Shown here: positions 4,684 through 5,847 of the stretch, piece by piece
How positions within the stretch are numbered: the first letter of the stretch is position 1
Layout: every line of letters begins with the position of its first letter
Source of the DNA: Acidimicrobiia bacterium
GTDB lineage: Bacteria; Actinomycetota; Acidimicrobiia; Spongiisociales; UBA5794
DNA length: 5,847 bases
Reading direction: 5' to 3'
NCBI GenBank assembly: GCA_013695075.1
Contig: JACDBE010000208.1
Coordinates: forward strand, 1-5,847
The notes under the pieces: generated by a model
What the model saw: only the letters and a program-made list of their open reading frames with translations
Databases searched by the model: none
Told to the model about the DNA's origin: nothing
Translations under genes and position numbers: made by a program

Positions 4684-5556
4684 ATGGAACCGTTGCTTGC
4701 CCGCAAGATGTGGGCCACGCTGGAGCCGGTACATGCCATGGTGTACTTCGCCCCGGAGGCATTCGAGGCATGGGAGCGGCTCCGGTTCCCCCATCGCGGG
4801 ATGGCCTACTTCGCCTCCCGGTCGGCGGCGATGGGTCGGGTCGGCGCCGCCGTCGTCTCGGCTGCCTTCTACAACTTCAACCCTGACCTGGTAGCCCGGT
4901 TCATCCCGGCGGCTTGGGACCATGCCTCGCCAGAGGACATCATCGAGGCGCGGCTCGGCGCCGTTGATGCTGCCCTGCGCCGGTTCCTCGGTGACGCTGT
5001 GGTTTCGACCGAGATGGCCGAGGCGGCGGACACCGCCATGGCGGCGGCGGGTGGGTGCCCACCCGGGGGTCGTCCGCTGTTCGCCGCCCACGCCGCCCTG
5101 CCGGCACCCGATGCCGCCCACCTGCGGCTGTGGCACGCCCTGACCCTGCTGCGCGAGTTCCGCGGCGACGGTCACGTCCAGGTCCTGGTGTCGACCGGGG
5201 TTTCGGCCACCGCGGCGCTGGCCTCGTACGCCGCCACCGGGGAGGCCTTCGAGGCCGAGTTCTACCGACGCAGCCGTGGTTGGTCCGAAGAGGACTGGGC
5301 CGGGGCGGTCGAGGACTTGCGGCAACGGGGGTGGCTGGACGGCGACGGGGGCATCACCGCCGAGGGACGGGCCGGCCGAGAGGCGATCGAGGCCGCCACC
5401 GACCGGTTGGCCGCTGCACCGTGGGCGGCCATCGGGGAGGCCGCCGCCGACCGGCTCCGCGCCACGGTGCGGCCATGGACCCGGGCGATCATGGCGCAGG
5501 GTGGTCTCACGCCGTACGCCGGCGACGCCGAGAACCTCTTTGGCGTGCCTCGGTAG
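4684..5556 (+). CDS. SCO6745-family protein
   Basis: A 290-residue soluble, Ala-rich protein of the SCO6745 family, named after a Streptomyces coelicolor gene and widespread in actinobacteria; its role is not established. It begins MEPLLARKMWATLEPVHAMVYFAPEAFEAW, the usual N-terminus. YFASRSAAMG (42-51) and FYNFNP (62-67) follow, and then LREFRGDGHVQVL (156-168), the most conserved block in members I know. Residues about 200-245 (SEEDWAGAVEDLRQRGWLDG then ITAEGRAGREAIE) have the look of a winged helix with a turn and wing, as in MarR-like proteins, so DNA or ligand sensing is possible. ATG 4684 is chosen because AAGGAG (4674-4679) lies four bases before it; an in-frame ATG at 4627 has no such site. 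The length is normal and there is no sign of damage, unlike the gene pair just upstream. Confidence 0.9.
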   Translation: MEPLLARKMWATLEPVHAMVYFAPEAFEAWERLRFPHRGMAYFASRSAAMGRVGAAVVSAAFYNFNPDLVARFIPAAWDHASPEDIIEARLGAVDAALRRFLGDAVVSTEMAEAADTAMAAAGGCPPGGRPLFAAHAALPAPDAAHLRLWHALTLLREFRGDGHVQVLVSTGVSATAALASYAATGEAFEAEFYRRSRGWSEEDWAGAVEDLRQRGWLDGDGGITAEGRAGREAIEAATDRLAAAPWAAIGEAAADRLRATVRPWTRAIMAQGGLTPYAGDAENLFGVPR

Positions 5557-5565
5557 ACGCCCGCG

Positions 5566-5589
5566 GCCGCCAACGATGCCTGGCGCGGC
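5566..5589 (+). terminator. Possible stem-loop terminator after the SCO6745-family gene
   Basis: GCCGCCA (5566-5572) pairs with TGGC and GGC in 5581-5589, seven pairs with a two-base bulge and an eight-base loop, starting nine bases after the stop. No T-run follows, so it would have to act as a GC-rich, T-less terminator. Weak evidence. Confidence 0.28.
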
Positions 5590-5629
5590 TGGCCACGACG
5601 CACATGCACCGACCGGGCGACGGGGCTGG

Positions 5630-5635
5630 TAACAT
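5630..5635 (+). promoter_or_regulatory. Candidate -10 box for the RRM gene
   Basis: TAACAT fits TAnnnT and lies in an otherwise GC-rich stretch, with a likely start near 5642. That would give a leader of about 125 bases before the ATG at 5768. No strong -35 is visible. Confidence 0.4.
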
Positions 5636-5648
5636 GTCGGGATACAGC

Positions 5649-5762
5649 GCACGCCTGTTGCGTGCTGCGCCATTCTTCGCTCCTTTTGATCCGTCGGGTG
5701 AAGTCGCCGTGTGGCCTGCCATGCGGGGCGTCAAGGGTTTCGACGGTTCAGCTCGAAGGAGC
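5649..5762 (+). promoter_or_regulatory. Structured 5' leader of the RRM gene with a sequestered ribosome binding site
   Basis: A perfect six-pair hairpin, GCACGC (5649-5654) with GCGTGC (5660-5665) and loop CTGTT, lies at the front. Further on, GCTCCTT (5679-5685) is the exact complement of AAGGAGC (5756-5762), which contains the ribosome binding site. Nested within that, CCGTCG (5691-5696) is the exact complement of CGACGG (5741-5746). The enclosed 44 bases can form smaller stems (5715-5719 with 5723-5727). Together this is a closed structure that would block translation until opened by temperature, a protein or a small molecule. The complementarity is seen; the regulation is inferred. Confidence 0.45.
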
Positions 5763-5767
5763 ACGCA

Positions 5768-5847
5768 ATGTCCACCAATCTGTACGTGGGAAATCTCACG
5801 TTCAACACCAACTCCGCCGAGCTGGAGGCGCTCTTCGCCCAGCACGG
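5768..5847 (+). CDS. RRM-domain RNA-binding protein, 3' end outside window
   Basis: The first 26 residues of a protein starting MSTNLYVGNLTFNTNSAELE. LYVGNL (5-10) is the RNP2 motif, the first beta strand of an RNA recognition motif, with Y6 as the aromatic RNA-stacking residue. SAELEALFAQHG matches the first helix and the turn after it. Bacterial single-RRM proteins are typically about 80-120 residues with a Gly/Arg-rich tail, are cytoplasmic, and in cyanobacteria several are cold-induced; RNP1 would lie beyond the window. The start is firm: GAAGGAG (5755-5761) lies six bases upstream. The gap of about 210 bases after the previous gene, a candidate -10 at 5630 and a foldable leader suggest its own promoter and control at translation. 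Confidence 0.88.
   Translation, partial: MSTNLYVGNLTFNTNSAELEALFAQH

Noticed and set aside
5563..5570. GCGGCCGC palindrome
   Set aside because: Short GC palindrome expected by chance at this base composition; no associated element.
4633..5673. 346-residue open frame on the minus strand
   Set aside because: Long only because it mirrors the GC-rich SCO6745-family gene; Gly/Pro/Arg-rich with no domain, whereas the plus strand matches a known family from end to end.

Overview
The window is GC-rich chromosomal DNA with short, tightly packed genes, GTG and TTG starts, and at least two genes that look leaderless (a TAnnnT -10 box six bases before the start codon). This and the gene families (SCO6745 family, AraC-VOC pair, short FMN-type PNPOx-like protein, TfoX N-terminal protein) point to an actinobacterium. 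Acidimicrobiia or a related lineage is possible, but I cannot fix the taxon. I see no tRNA, rRNA, CRISPR array, insertion sequence or phage gene.

Layout. 1-239 (-) is the 5' part of a RibD/DHFR-family reductase, divergent from a putative 61-residue two-helix membrane protein (270-455, +). 490-1860 (+) is a compact trio: a short AraC-type regulator, a VOC (glyoxalase/bleomycin-resistance fold) protein and a PNPOx-like flavoprotein. 1861-2041 is a non-coding gap between convergent genes. 2042-2554 (-) is a P-loop kinase of the AAA_33 type and 2651-2989 (-) is a TfoX N-terminal domain protein. 2990-3176 is a divergent intergenic region whose right half is a potentially structured leader for a cupin gene (3177-3557, +). 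A short membrane protein that looks like the nitrate/nitrite transporter NrtS follows (3660-3917, +). 3974-4550 holds two broken genes meeting tail to tail: an SRPBCC-family remnant (+) and a VOC-family remnant (-). Each has a frameshift and the two have lost their 3' ends at a shared junction near 4198-4209. 4684-5556 (+) is an intact SCO6745-family protein. The window ends inside the start of an RRM RNA-binding protein (5768 onward, +), preceded by a leader of about 125 nt that could fold to hide its ribosome binding site.

Most genes are single-gene or two-to-three-gene units of small-molecule or stress-response type, and they do not form one obvious pathway. The points most worth a second look are the RRM leader, the cupin leader with two mutually exclusive helices, the SRPBCC/VOC deletion scar, and the VOC promoter embedded in the end of the AraC gene.
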